Source: Arachnopeziza araneosa (lineage: Eukaryota; Ascomycota; Leotiomycetes; Helotiales; Arachnopezizaceae). Taken from it: DNA of 64,000 nucleotides. Each line of letters begins with the position of its first letter. Position 1 is the first letter of the stretch. The stretch is taken from contig QYAI01000123.1 in assembly GCA_003988855.1 (NCBI GenBank), forward strand, positions 1-64,000, given 5' to 3'. The position numbers were made by a program, and so were the translations under genes. Shown piece after piece: positions 1 through 12,000 of the stretch. The notes under the pieces are model-generated. The model searched no databases, was not told the DNA's origin, and saw only the letters and a program-made list of their open reading frames with translations.

Positions 1-546
1 ATGATAAGAGAAGAAATATAGTGAGGGGTGGGGTAGAAAAATGGATTTTTGAGGGGCGGGCGAGTGCGGTGACCGTGCGAGTGCAGGGGAATACGAGTAA
101 ACAACAACAGCAATAAAATCTAAGTTAACTTATTTAAACTTTTTTTTCCTAAAACCAAACGCCATTGAGTTTATTTTCAATTCGTAAATTTAGTTTATCA
201 GATATTATATACGTGTGGGCCTTTTGCTTTCTTCTTGAATATGAGATTTAAATGGCTGCAGTTCTTAAACCGGAATCTTGAATTATGACTAAAGTGTGAA
301 ATGCAAGAATGAAGTAGTGAAGGTAATTCTTTCAATTTATGTGTATAGTTAGTTTTCAGCACACACAGTGAAATCATAGGAATTAACATTAAGAGAGACT
401 TCAGACATGAAGCTCTCAGTGTATTGCACCATCATGCTATCCCCATTTAGATACAAATAATGTCAAGAACACAAACAAGAAATCAATCCGCAAACCCTAG
501 ATTTCCTTCAACTTAAGCTTCTCAATGCAAAATTTCTTCTAGTTCC
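1..546. other. Non-coding, downstream of HMG-box gene
   Basis: No ORF here looks like a protein. The stretch is AT-rich with a T run near position 140. It probably holds the 3' UTR of the minus-strand HMG-box gene plus intergenic sequence. Confidence 0.5.
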
Positions 547-2782
547 TCAGCTTCGTCTGAATCCTCCACTGTAAACATTCCTAACAAACTCTAGAACTTC
601 AAATCCTAATCTCCTTGCCGTCTTCTCGCCCATCTTTTCTCCCTGGGGAACTCTCACCACAATTGCCGTACAGTCGTTTCTAACTTCTACTCCACCGTAT
701 ATAGCCATCTCGTCTTTTCCGACTCTCAAGACGTAGATTGTGAGATCTGGGCCGACAATGCCACGCCAAAGTGTGGCCATCCATTGCCAATGATCAATTG
801 GAGCGTACGAATCATTGATGAGTATGCGGAGAGCAAAACGGTCAGAGATGGTAAGGGAGAATCCACTTTGAACAAGAGCAACAGGAAAGATCGTATTCTT
901 GTTCTGGGAAGGCGAGTTGGGACTAGCTTCAGTATGCGGAGATAAGGGTATTGGTTTCGTGGTGATGTATGCTGTCATTTCTCGAGAGTTTTTGTGCCAG
1001 TGTTGGATGATAGAAAGGTAATCAATAAAAGGGTCTTTTTCTTCTGCTGAGATCTTGGGCTTCTTTGCAGGGGATTGTGCGCCTGCCGTTTCGGTGACGC
1101 CTTGCGTGGCCGAAATTTGAGATGGTGAAACAGAAGCACTCCATGTTTTGACGACACAGTCGTTTCTGAGACTTTCCTCGATGAAAGCTCCAACCTCAGT
1201 CAAGAGATCCTCGTCCACGCCTTCAATTGCAAGAACAGAACCGCGGATCTCTTGAGCAGGACTGGAAGCATTTGGAGCTAGAAGAGGAGGAGATATTCTG
1301 GAGAGAATTTTAATTTTATTGATGTATGGGATCGTCATGACCAAAGCCTCGATACTCTTAGCTTGGCTCTCGTGTGGACCCATTCTTGTATCTGATGATC
1401 TGCGGGAACCGAGGTGGGCAGATTTGGGTATTTGAGTTTGTAGGGGCGGCAAACGAAGAGATTCATCAAAGGCGCCCCCACGGGTAGAATGTTGGTATCG
1501 TAGATGTTGGCTGATTGGTGACTGCTGTGGAGGTGGTCCCATAGTTCCTTGTTGCCGGACAATCATGCCTGGTCCCGGGAGCTGTTGTCTATGACCACCA
1601 GCAGATATTGGTGGTCTAAACTGGGCAGAAGTGGAGTATGATATAGGCGAGTTTGCTGCATACCCTCTCTGGTTCTCTTCATTGAAGCGCCTACGCTTTT
1701 GTCCTGGAGAAGGTGTCAAAAGGTCCATGTCTTCATCTCTTTCATAAATAGTTTGGATAGGTTGAGGATATTGATGTTGCGATGGCCGAAACGCTGGAAT
1801 GGGCTGACCAAGTCTTGGTGTATCCATTCTCGTATGATGCATATCCTCCGGAAAGATTGACGGTTCTATTTCAGTGATGCGAGATGGCGTAAATGAAGTT
1901 AGCGATTGGTCACTTCGTGCAGATACTCCTAGTGTTGGTGTAAAGGGTGTAAGAGGGGTACTTGGAGTAGAGATATATCTGCCGTTGCACTTCGGACAGC
2001 GAAGAGGATCGTCCGTCGAGGAGGAGGTTATTGGACGGATGCCGGTGGGTTTGCCTGCTCGACGGGGTTGATATCGATATCCGGGATACTGTCTTTGGTG
2101 CCTTTGTTTTTCTTCCTTTTCGAAGGTGAATAATCAGCAACTTCTCACCCAAAGATGACACACTATTTCATACCTCAGCAAGTCTTTTCCAATCGTTCTT
2201 GACCTCTAATGGCTGTTGTTTCCACTGCTCACCAATTATTTTCGATATTTCCGGATTGGCAAATCCAGGGTGCTGGGCAACAACATGAGCTTGATAATGC
2301 TGGCGGTAAAGGATGAAGGCTACAAAGAAGTCAGATTTCGAGAACCAGTCAAAGATTCTTTTGCAAACAAAATAAAGGGAATATCCCAGAAGGGAATAAT
2401 GTAACCAGGCCCAGCACCAGTCACAAGATAACATTTCAAAGAGCCGATATTACGTACCGTTTCGAGGCCGTGGTATTTTAGGGTCTGGTTGACAAAGACA
2501 GACCTGTTCCCTCAATGAATCGGAAAAATTTCCTGGGCCAATAGCTTTGGTGCTGCCGAGGGCAAGATCTCCTATTCTTGGTTCGTTGGTGCCGTCAGTA
2601 TTCAGAGATGCTGCTCGCTTTCGCGACAAACGGGTCTGCGGTGATATTGGAGTAGGAAGCTCTATATGATTGACCGGCACAGCTTGTCTCGGAGAACCTC
2701 GTCGACTCGAATCAGTAGAGATGCTCACTGGCGATCGTGGAGGCCCCAATTTCGATTGAACAAAATCAAACGCTACTGACAT
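547..2782 (-). CDS. HMG-box transcription factor
   Basis: Probable sequence-specific DNA-binding regulator of the fungal MATA_HMG/Ste11-like group, acting in the nucleus. Three exons on the minus strand (2782-2458, 2319-2174, 2115-547) join in phase to 679 aa. The HMG box lies at about residues 101-175. It begins with PRPRNAFILYRQ and ends with the basic tail RHQRQYPGYRYQPRR, and both splice junctions fall inside the box. A CxxC pair (CPKC) follows soon after. The long C-terminal part is Pro/Ser/Gln-rich until a more globular-looking final 150 residues, which I do not recognise. An extra 5' exon at 2991-2962 with donor GTAAGC, spliced to 2845 and reading into the same frame, would add 31 residues, so the start is uncertain. 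Family membership is clear; the target genes cannot be inferred. Confidence 0.85.
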
Positions 2783-3378
2783 GATGATCCGAAGATATAC
2801 TTGACGATATGCCAGAGGCTTGCAATGCGTTACAAGATTGGGGTTCTGGAAATAAATGAATAGGTCTTAAGAAAGTAAGAATGGCCTTCTTGTTGAATGG
2901 AAAAGTCTTTGTATGCAAACCCTATTGATGGGCAGGGAAACAATGATCCTGAGGAGCTTACCACTCCATCCCTAGAAGCTGGTTGGGCCATTATTGCAGG
3001 TATAGCGTCTTTGTTGTCTCGGGAGAGCCGTCCTGAGACGCAGATTCGCAGACACTCTCTTTGTCCCAACGTTTTCATTGCAGGATTATTCCAAGACTTA
3101 ATACGCTGCTTACTAACCCAAGAAACCAAGAAATGAAAGCAAATTCCTGGGGAATGCAAACAAGTTAAGTCAATGAATGTTGGAAATGATTAATGTACCC
3201 CCAAGTTTTTATATTCGTACATTCTAGGAGAAATTCGCTTCGAGTGATGGCCGCTTCTGGTAGGGCTCCCTTCATCCTAGCTACCCACGACAAACGCTCC
3301 GAGACATTCCCCAACGCCATGAACCACCGAATGATATTGAATCGGGGTAGTGAACACGAGTAGCCCACTCCCTTTCGT
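2783..3378. other. Intergenic between HMG-box gene and Rvb1 stop
   Basis: Holds the 5' leader and promoter of the HMG-box gene and the 3' UTR of Rvb1. It includes a possible upstream coding exon of the HMG gene at 2991-2962. The short ORFs here show no family features. Confidence 0.4.
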
Positions 3379-4850
3379 TTACGAGATGAAACTACTGCCT
3401 GTCGCGCTATTCACTATCGCTGCACTTCGCCGGGCATCGATGAACAGGTCCTCGCACTCTCCTACATCCACGACATCGATTTGATTGCGACCGCTTACTC
3501 GCGCAAGAATGCTGGAGGGTGTGAGTAGCTGCAACGCATATCTCAAGCTGATTCGTGAGCCATGCTCTGCGATCTTCTCAAGAGCAGGTTCAGTAATTCC
3601 AAGCCCCTCGACAGTCACTCGGATCCGGACAATTCTCTTAATCTCATCTGGCTCGTAGGCATTGGTGGGAATGATGAGAAGACGAGCCAAAAGATCCGGA
3701 GGAATTCCATGCGCTGATATTAGATCCTCAGTGCCCCGAATCGTGCACATCCCTCTGTTTGAAGCAAGGATGACAATCGGCGAGATGCTAGACTCAAGTG
3801 CTCGATTAAGATATGTGAAGCATTCAATATCCAGCATGTGGCACTATTTCAGTCAGCACTTGGGTTTCCTAGGTTCATACTTCATACATACCTCATCAAT
3901 AAAGAGAACTCCTGGAACAAGTTCTGCAACGCCTTGGTCAATGTACTTGTTTACGACCTTGTTGATCTCAGACCGTAGTTTCTCCGTGATCTCGGTCATC
4001 TTTGGCTTCATCAATTGGCCCATCATGCTCATGATATCTTGACCTCCTTGAGGCCTCGAGTTTGCAATGTCCAGATCGTGTAGCGTAACATCCTGCACAA
4101 TCTCCTTCTTTTTATGTACTTCTCCTTTGGGGATTGGGACATATTCCTCTGCCTCTAAATCGAACTCGGTTGCATATGCATCGGATCTACCAACACGCTT
4201 GCACGCTCCAGTATTTGCTTCGATGTATATGACATCCCCGACTGTTACCCTCTCCTTCTGTATAGCTTCGTAGATACTTGGATCCAAGCGTAATTTCTTC
4301 TGTCCCTTTGCGCTCTTCAAGCCGATGAGCAAAGTACTGATCGTCTTCCCATAGCTCCCTAGTGGATTCTCTGCTTCCTCAGGAGTGAGCTCGGTGACTT
4401 CGCCTTCGTAGACTTCCTTAGTTTCACGAACTTTCAACCCAATTGCCCTTCGAAAATTTTCCATCAAAGCCTCCGTCTTCTTTACTTCAGATGAGTATAT
4501 TTCACTGCCAGTAATGGGACAGAAAGGGACTTTTGTGCCAAGTTCCTGACTGATAGCTAGAGCGAGCGCAGTTTTTCCCGTACCAGGTCCTCCTGCCAGT
4601 AATATCGCTCTGCCTGCCATCTTCTGGGCTCGAATGAGATCGACAACTACTCCACATGCCTAAAGAGTATCAGTAAAGTTAAGGAAAGCGGTAATCTAAT
4701 TCTGACCTCTCGAGCTGCAACCTGCCCTACGAATCCTGCAGCTTGTCTCTCTGCAGTTCCATCAGGTCTCAAACCTAGACCTTTGATGTGGGTGTGAGCA
4801 GCGGTTCTGCTGTCACGAGCATTGCCCTTGACCTCGGAAATGGTTACCAT
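3379..4850 (-). CDS. RVB1: RuvB-like AAA+ helicase 1 (Rvb1)
   Basis: AAA+ ATPase of the Rvb1/Rvb2 hetero-hexamer, a core of the INO80 and SWR1 remodellers and of the R2TP assembly chaperone; nuclear. Exons 4850-4707, 4659-3892 and 3843-3379 join to 458 aa, the usual family length. Walker A GGPGTGKT lies at about 71-78. Walker B ends in FIDE at 301-304, exactly at an exon junction, followed by HMLDIECFTYLNRALES. Sensor 1 is in ASNRG at about 331-335. The inserted OB-fold domain II runs between the Walker motifs. The residue after the Walker B DE is Cys, because the codon comes from the acceptor side (TGC), where most homologues have Val. Start MVTISEVKG matches the family. Rvb2 is not in the window. 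Identification is very secure. Confidence 0.97.
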
Positions 4851-5890
4851 CTTGAAGACTATTGAGATGGTTAGTACAAAGCGAAAATGGAAACTTGAAA
4901 GATTGTTCTGCGAAGTAGTTCAGTTCATGTAGGTCATAAGCTCATTAATCATTTCCAGCGTTCCATCTTGTCGCGGAACGCGTAGAAGCGATTTTTCTTG
5001 AGATGCGGGCTTCACGTGACTTTCTAAACCTGTATCGTATTCGCTCTACCTTGGGTAGATAACTAGGTAGGTAAGTTAGGTATCCTCTGACAACACCTAT
5101 GCAGCTACTTTACCTAAAACAACTGTTACAATAAAAATCAACGAAGCTTTCTTAGCTTCATATTGAGAATATAATTTTGTACGACTATTTCAGCATCTAC
5201 AAATATTACCCAAATATTCCTAAGAACTTGAAAGCACTCACTCTGATAATAGAAGGTTTGCATTAGGGTGCAGAAATAATATTGATTGGCCTATTGTACT
5301 ATGTTACAAAGTGCACGGGATACTCGCCAGGAAAAAAAAAGCTAGAGTCGGCCTGTCTCATAAGTGCAGCAGCAGAAACAGCTAAAGCATCGCATCGAGT
5401 TGGCAAACCCTATGCTTCAACCAAATCATAGCAAGCATGCGAAAGAGATCGAAAATACACTCGAGTTTTTGGATGTGTGTCAAATCATGCAAAACGCCCA
5501 TGCTGCTCCTGTACCGGTTTTCGTGATTATACAGGTTTTGTGTCCAAAGTCAATGCATCATGTGAGTCAAGACGTGAGAGTGAAATCATGTCAAGCAAGG
5601 TCAGATCAATGCAATAGACGAAATCAATGCAAGCATGTCCGGTGAACAATGGCTGTACCAAAGCATCAAGTCAGGCATCGGAAGGCTCATGTTGTTGTTT
5701 TGGGACCAGGTAAAGCTCAAGAATGAAATCAGGACCAGGAGTTTCAAGGACACCGTCATCATCAGCATGCATGTCATCTTGATCGAAGGAAAGTCATGGT
5801 CTCAGTGCGACCTCTAGGAAAGATTTACGCAAGTCATGCAAGTCATGCGATCAGGTCGAGAATCCAGACTTGGGAGTTATGGTCGTCACT
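4851..5890. other. Intergenic, Rvb1 promoter and KH-protein 3' region
   Basis: The first part is the Rvb1 promoter, with TAGGTA-type short repeats near 5060-5090. The part from about 5360 to 5880 is full of degenerate TCATGCAAG/TCAATGCA-like words and probably belongs to the 3' UTR of the KH protein. No protein-like ORF is seen. Confidence 0.45.
5829..5846. repeat. Tandem 9-mer GCAAGTCAT x2 in a degenerate repeat field
   Basis: Two perfect adjacent copies of GCAAGTCAT lie 45 bases beyond the KH-protein stop codon. They sit at the end of a roughly 450-base stretch where related words recur irregularly (TCATGC, TCAATGCA, ATCAAGTCA, ATCAGGACC). Confidence 0.6.
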
Positions 5891-7698
5891 TCACGAAGAT
5901 CCCGGTGGCTTAGAGGCATCTCCTTGAGGCTGGCCACCCTGTTGCTGCTGCGCCAGTGCCTGATACCATAGAGCAACATAAGCTTGATAACCACCATCTA
6001 CCCGCTTGATTAGTCCAGAACTCGAATCTAGAGTTGAAGATCGCCTTACACATTGCGTATGGGTCCTCGGCACCTGCGGTTGGTTGACTTGGGGCTGGTG
6101 TCTGTTGGCCTTGTGGCTGAGAATACGAAGGTTGAGAATAAGCACGATCACCGAAGTCGTTCTGTTGAGCACGATTGCGACCACCACCATTCTTCTGAGC
6201 CTTCAAAAGATTAGTATTATCATGCGGAAAGAGATAACCACTTACCACTGCGTCAACTTTTTCTTCAATAGCCCGCTTCGCTGCAGCAATAGCATCACGG
6301 GTTCCGACGAGGCCGATTTCACGCTCAACCTCAGCAGGTCCTGATTGCGGAGAGACATTAATCTTGCATCCTGTCGTACTCTGGATATCCTTGATAGTTT
6401 CTCCACCCTTGCCAATAATCATGCCGACAGCTTCTGAAGGCACAAATATCGAGTCGTTGCTCTTATCACCGCCACCGCTTGTGCCGAAGCCAGCGCCAAA
6501 CCCACCGTCTCTTCCTGAGTTTTGTGCTATGGCTCTGTCTTTAGTTATTCCACTCTTACTATCACTCTCAACAATTTCCATAATCAAATCCTTAGCCCGA
6601 GCTGCTGCTTCACGGGAACCGATCAAGTTCACAGGGCGAAGGCCATTAACACTCTTCTGCTCGCCGACAATATTGACATGACAGCCACTTCGTTCTTGTA
6701 GATCTCTAATGGTTTCTCCACCTCGTCCAATGATTAATCCCACAGTCTTGTCTGGCACCATAATCTGCATACTATCCTCGCCATCTCTAAGTGCTGGTTG
6801 GTGAGATGTAGCTCGGCCTGAGGGTGCATCCCGCATACGTTCAGCAGCAGCCCGAGCATTCGCAGCCATCCCACTATCATCGATGATACGGTTGATCTCT
6901 GCTTTCGCCTTTGCCCGACTTGCTCGTGTGCCAGTGATCTTACATTGTCGGTATGGTCCAACCTCTTCCGGTCCTGTGATAAACTGTACTCTACAGCCAG
7001 TTTCCGCTTCGACACGTCTCAGGTTCTCGCCGGATCTACCAATAATCAGACCAACGAGATTCGATTCGATAGATATTGACTCGAAATTCTCGTCTGCGCT
7101 ACGAGCTGGAGATCGATCGCGAGGATAACCACCATGAGGGCTTCGAGGTGAAAACGCGCCAGAAGTTGCTCTGCCTCGGGGACCGGGAGAGAATGAACGC
7201 TCACGGTAATCTCGCGCAGCGGGTGGCCGATCGCCTCGTCTCTCATCTCGATATGGGTTGAAATTATCACGGTAGGCTTCCCGTCGCGCAGGGGGAGAAC
7301 GTGATCGTGATCGTGGGGTTTGATATGGTCTACTTCCAGGGAGACGATGATCTTGTGGGGGGTAAGAGGGAGGGCGATCATAAGCAACTCCCTTTTCTGC
7401 AGCGATCGCTTTCGCTTTCGCAATGGCATCGGTAATACTAACAGTACCAGAATTGACTGGTTTGATGCTACTCAGATCAACACTTCCAGAGTTTGTAGGC
7501 TGGGGTAATGAGTAGCCACCAGGGGTAACGTATGAATTCTGTTGTGGAGGTTGCTGGTATACAGGTTGAGGGTTCTGAGTTGGGGTAGCATTGGGTCGTT
7601 GAGCAGCTTTCAATTACATTAGCAAATAAAAGTATAGATGGAGGAAACTGACCTAAAGCTGCTAAAATGGAGCTGATGCTAGGTTGCTGATCAGCCAT
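5891..7698 (-). CDS. Triple KH-domain RNA-binding protein (FUBP/KHSRP-like)
   Basis: Binds single-stranded RNA or DNA through three KH domains, as in human FUBP/KHSRP. Likely nuclear, in splicing or mRNA stability (inference). Exons 7698-7653, 7606-6246, 6200-6050 and 5997-5891 give 554 aa. KH loops GRSG (205-208), GRGG (309-312) and GKGG (414-417) are intact in all three domains. An Arg/Ser/Pro-rich region of about 100 residues precedes KH1. The C-terminus is Gln/Pro-rich and contains DPYAMYGGYQAYVALWYQ, like the Tyr-rich tail repeats of FUBP proteins; this motif is split by the last intron and supports that model. The first exon codes for only MADQQPSISSILAAL. Reading through the last intron would give a different C-terminus ending near 5910. 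Confident on family, not on the precise orthologue. Confidence 0.92.
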
Positions 7699-9056
7699 GG
7701 TGAACTTGTTCGAGATAATTGTTCCTGCGCAGCAAGATAGATCCAAGAAGTCTAAAGATCTTTCAGCATAAAGGTAGCAATTGAATGTGATTTTCCGAAT
7801 AGGAGAAGAGACTGATGACGTTGGTTTGCGCAATCTTCGAGTCTGCGAGTCTGCGACGTTGTTTCGGCAAAGGAAATAAATTGTTTGAGGCTCAAAGCCA
7901 CCTTGCGGGACTAGACTAGCGTGGTGCACGGATCAGATCAAGTCTTCTTCGGTTCTCTTAACGTCACCTTACAAAGAGTTTATGTCCCTAGGCGATCTCC
8001 TCGAGAATTGAATTACTCTAATCAAGAGACTCTTTATCTATGATTAAAACATGAGATATGGTAGTTCTTGTGCTACCACATCTCAACTTGGTAATCTATC
8101 CTGCATGCAACAATTTGTTTGGTGTAATGACCCACGGGAAGCAGCTATCTTCTTTTGGGACTACACTATGCTTCGTTTTGTGGCAGAATGTTTCGTAGAA
8201 AGCATGCCCCTTTTGAATAACCTGCATGCTAAACTTTTCATTCTTGAGCACAACAATATTAGGCTCTTCATTGACTTATCGAATCAGCTGCTTGCTTTGA
8301 TTTCTGCATGATATTTGTTTGCCCGTTTCAATGATGCCGAATGTCCAACAACAAGCCAAGTTTCTGATCCTGCTTTTTTATTTTATCGCCCATGCAGTTT
8401 GTTACTATGCCCTCATTTCTTTCTCCCACAAGTTTATTGATGTTCTGCAGAATGACCAGTATCAATGACAATTTCCTATTTGGTAGAACAATAATAAGAT
8501 GCTTCTTTCCGCAAGCTAGATTTTCACTACCCTTTCCCCTACAAAGTAGCTCCATCTTCAGAAAAGTGCTTGTTTCTTATTTGTTGCCACCCTCATGACT
8601 TGTGAACCCCTTGGTGACAACACGTAACAACTTCATTCATAGCCGTTTGTCGATAAAGAAAGTCTGTTGTATACATTTGTATATCGTCAAAATCTTGTTG
8701 CTAGATAGTAAACATACCAAGATTTAGGCTGTCTGAAGTAAACTTCAAAGGAATCTATCTCCAAGGCAGGAAAGCAGCGGAAGAAAAAGACAAATGCTAG
8801 GTAATGCAATAGTGTGTTTCAATACTCTGGCTCGACCATTTTTGGGCAAGCTTCGTTATAACTTGTGGCTCATAGGTCTCTAAGGCAACAAAGTAGGAAA
8901 CAAGTAGAAAGAAAAAAGGGGAGAACGTCGGCTTATGCAGCCCGTGTATTTTCACTGAAATACCTTCGTGAAAACTCCAACGCCTCTTTCATTACCACAT
9001 CCTCAATATATTCATCACAACATCTTCGACCGCCACTTCTGGTCGCTTATTCCATC
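7699..9056. other. Intergenic between two divergent genes
   Basis: Promoter region shared by the KH protein (minus) and the 1309-residue protein (plus). A small inverted repeat (TGGTAG / CTACCA with an 8-base loop) lies near 8056-8075. The ORFs at 8051-8311 and 8328-8598 show no family features. Confidence 0.4.
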
Positions 9057-12000
9057 ATGGAGGTATGTAAGAAGTTCTTATCCTTAGATTGACAGCCTGA
9101 AACATATTGCGACGGCCTCGCGATCAAGGCCGTCGATGGCGGCCAGTCACATGCTCTCAGTTGCACAGTTGCTCGCATTTGTAGAGGCAGTGAACCTTTT
9201 AGAGTTTTGTCCAAAGTTCTTGATTCCGCAAATCATTTTTCTCCATCATACAGTTTTCTGATTTTCCACAGCTTTCTTCAGGACCTTCAGGTTCTTCAGA
9301 GAATCTGGAGGCCATTGCAAACAGTACAAACCTGCTTTCTCCAGCCACAGATACTAGTAGTAGCAACGTATCCTTTCATACAACTGCTAGTAGACTCGAA
9401 GATTCCTCTGCGGCTTACAACACCTCTGACCAAACCCCTGGCCAAGGCTCAGACAACAAAATTGTCCAGGATTTAGACGAAGACTCTTTCAAAGATTGTC
9501 ATGAGAATATTTCAGATCTCAACGAAAACTGTAACAAAGCTTCAGACTCTTCGGAAGATATTATCGATCGAACCCTCGCGCCGCGTCAGAAACAAGGAAA
9601 GTCAAATTATATCTTGGACTTCCGAAACTTAAAACCAGGATATATCGAGTCCTTAGTCAAATATTACTTTAGAACCACAGGCAGTCGACGGAGCAAGCGC
9701 GTACGTACTATCCCAAAGAGTATCAACCTCATGGATTACTTCATTGTCACGGCCTTTACGGCTGGTCTTTTTCGCTCGTAAGTATTATTTTTTCATATTC
9801 TCCAACAAATTGCAATCAATTTAGTCAGAGTATTTCACTGCCATGCCACCTGGTGTATTTTCGTGAAGATAAGATTTTTTAACTTCCATCACTAATATCT
9901 CTTAGCATGACCGTAGACGGGGTACGGTATGTGGGATACTTTCATTCTTGGGACACAAAGCTACGAGAATTTTTTGCGCCAAGATTTGTAAAGAATCATC
10001 AAACGCAACCTACACAATGGGTGGCCGAGATGAGTGGCTCTGAGATCACGCCTAACGATACTTTGTTTTCGACTTTTCCCACCACAGAGGAACAATTTCG
10101 ATTCACGGATCCAAATAAAGACGGCGAATTGGCTTGTTGGAGAGTCGTAGGCATGCTACTTCATCCTCACGTATTAGACTATTAACTAGCTCTAGGGATT
10201 CGACATGGAAATTCTCGAGTCTTCATCCAGAATTCCAGAATTAAGCGGCCCTATCCATGTCCCGATATTTGTCACCGGAAAAATTAGCCAGTTTGTAACA
10301 CATATAGATTACTTTAGACATTGTCGAGCAGCGGCTTGGAGGCACATTTGCTGTAAGTTTTACTCCTTCCTAATCTCTCAGTCTACCTCCAGTTTATGGG
10401 TTATGAAATTTGCTAATACTACCGGAAGCGGCTTCTGATGATCTCACCATCTCAGAGGAAGCCTTTTGCGTTGCATTTGCGGCAGTAAAGGGTTGGGAGA
10501 TCAATGATATGAACGTTGTGAAGGAAAAAATCAAGAATGAAATTCGAATCCAAATGCGAGCTAATCCCACAGGCATAGTCCTCCCATGCGGTTGCAAGAA
10601 GCCTTGGTATTACAGCATCCTCCAGATCAATCGTCTCCCAGAAAATCATCCGCGTCGACTACTCTGTAACGAAATGCCTCGTAACAACAACTTAGCTATT
10701 TTCCTTGAGGATTCGTATTTAAATTGCGACATGGCTAGCAAGCTTAAATATCAGCCGATGCAAGGTTTGAATTATCATCATCATCCATCCCGCGGCCAGC
10801 TTTTGGCGAAATTGAAACAGTACCATGCCTGCAAAACTGATAACACTATCAAAAATGCTACCCTCCTCGAGGAATTGACGGCATATGCATTGGAATTTCA
10901 AAGACTGAATAGAAACCAGTACACGATCAGCGAACGCACAAAGTTGTTAACAAATATCCAGGATGAATTCGAAAGGCTAGAAAAGGAGAAGGTGCCCGGA
11001 GCTAAGAGAAAAGAACAAGAAGCCACGGAAGCCAAGGAGAAAAGAATGCAGGACGCAAAACAAGTCAGAGAAAAGAAGATCCAAGAAGTAATCGAGGCTA
11101 AGGAAGAGAGAGAGAGAGCCAAGCGGAAGCAGAAAGACTCTGAGAGAGCTTCGATTGGATCTCCAAATAGCGCTGCCCCGGAAGTACTCAATGTTCAAGA
11201 AGAGTCTTCGACAATTGGTACACGGGAGGAGGAATCTTCCGAAGATGTGCAAGTGGAGCCTAGTCATGATTCTGAAATTGAGCGATCTTCTAAGGTACAT
11301 CTACGAATAACAAATCTGTGCATTGAGATATCATCTGACAACTAGACTAGGGCAAGAAGCGCTCGCATGAGGGTGCCATCAAGGTAGAAGCCGAACTCTA
11401 TGAGCCAGTCAAAACCACCAGAGCTACTCAGGGTCCTCCCACCCAAGAAACTCTAATCACCGCGACGAAGACCGAGAATATCAATATGGGAACTGAGAGT
11501 GAAACTATTAAGGTAGAAGATGGACGAAAAGCTTCCACCGCACCTCGGAAGATTCAGAGCAAGAATAGAAAGAAGAAGAGAGCTGCGGCAACTGTCATCA
11601 GCACAGGCAGTTCGGTATCGCAATCGATTCCATCTTCATCACTTGGTGCTACGAGTCTTAGCGGTGCTTTTGCTAAGAATGACATTATACAAGAAAGTTT
11701 CACTGCTCTTCTTTATGATGATGATGCCCATGCCCAGCCTCAATCTTACACAGACGAATGGGAGCCACATGACCAACTTCTTGGCTCTTCTGATGAGGAC
11801 CAATGGACTACCTTCGAGTCCAAAGGTGTCAAAAAGTCTCGTGTCCGAGGTAGAAGATCTCCTCACAGCGCACCAGAAGCCATTCATATCAGCGAACAGC
11901 GACGTCCTGTCATTCGAGCAAATGTAGGTCGCTATCATCCCCTTGGTTGTCTAGTATTGACCTTCATATAGAATTTCCTGCGTCACTCGCGCCCAACAGC

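Noticed and set aside
8051..8311. 86-codon open frame on the plus strand, Cys/Phe-rich
   Set aside because: No recognisable motif and no supporting splice or codon pattern; likely chance.
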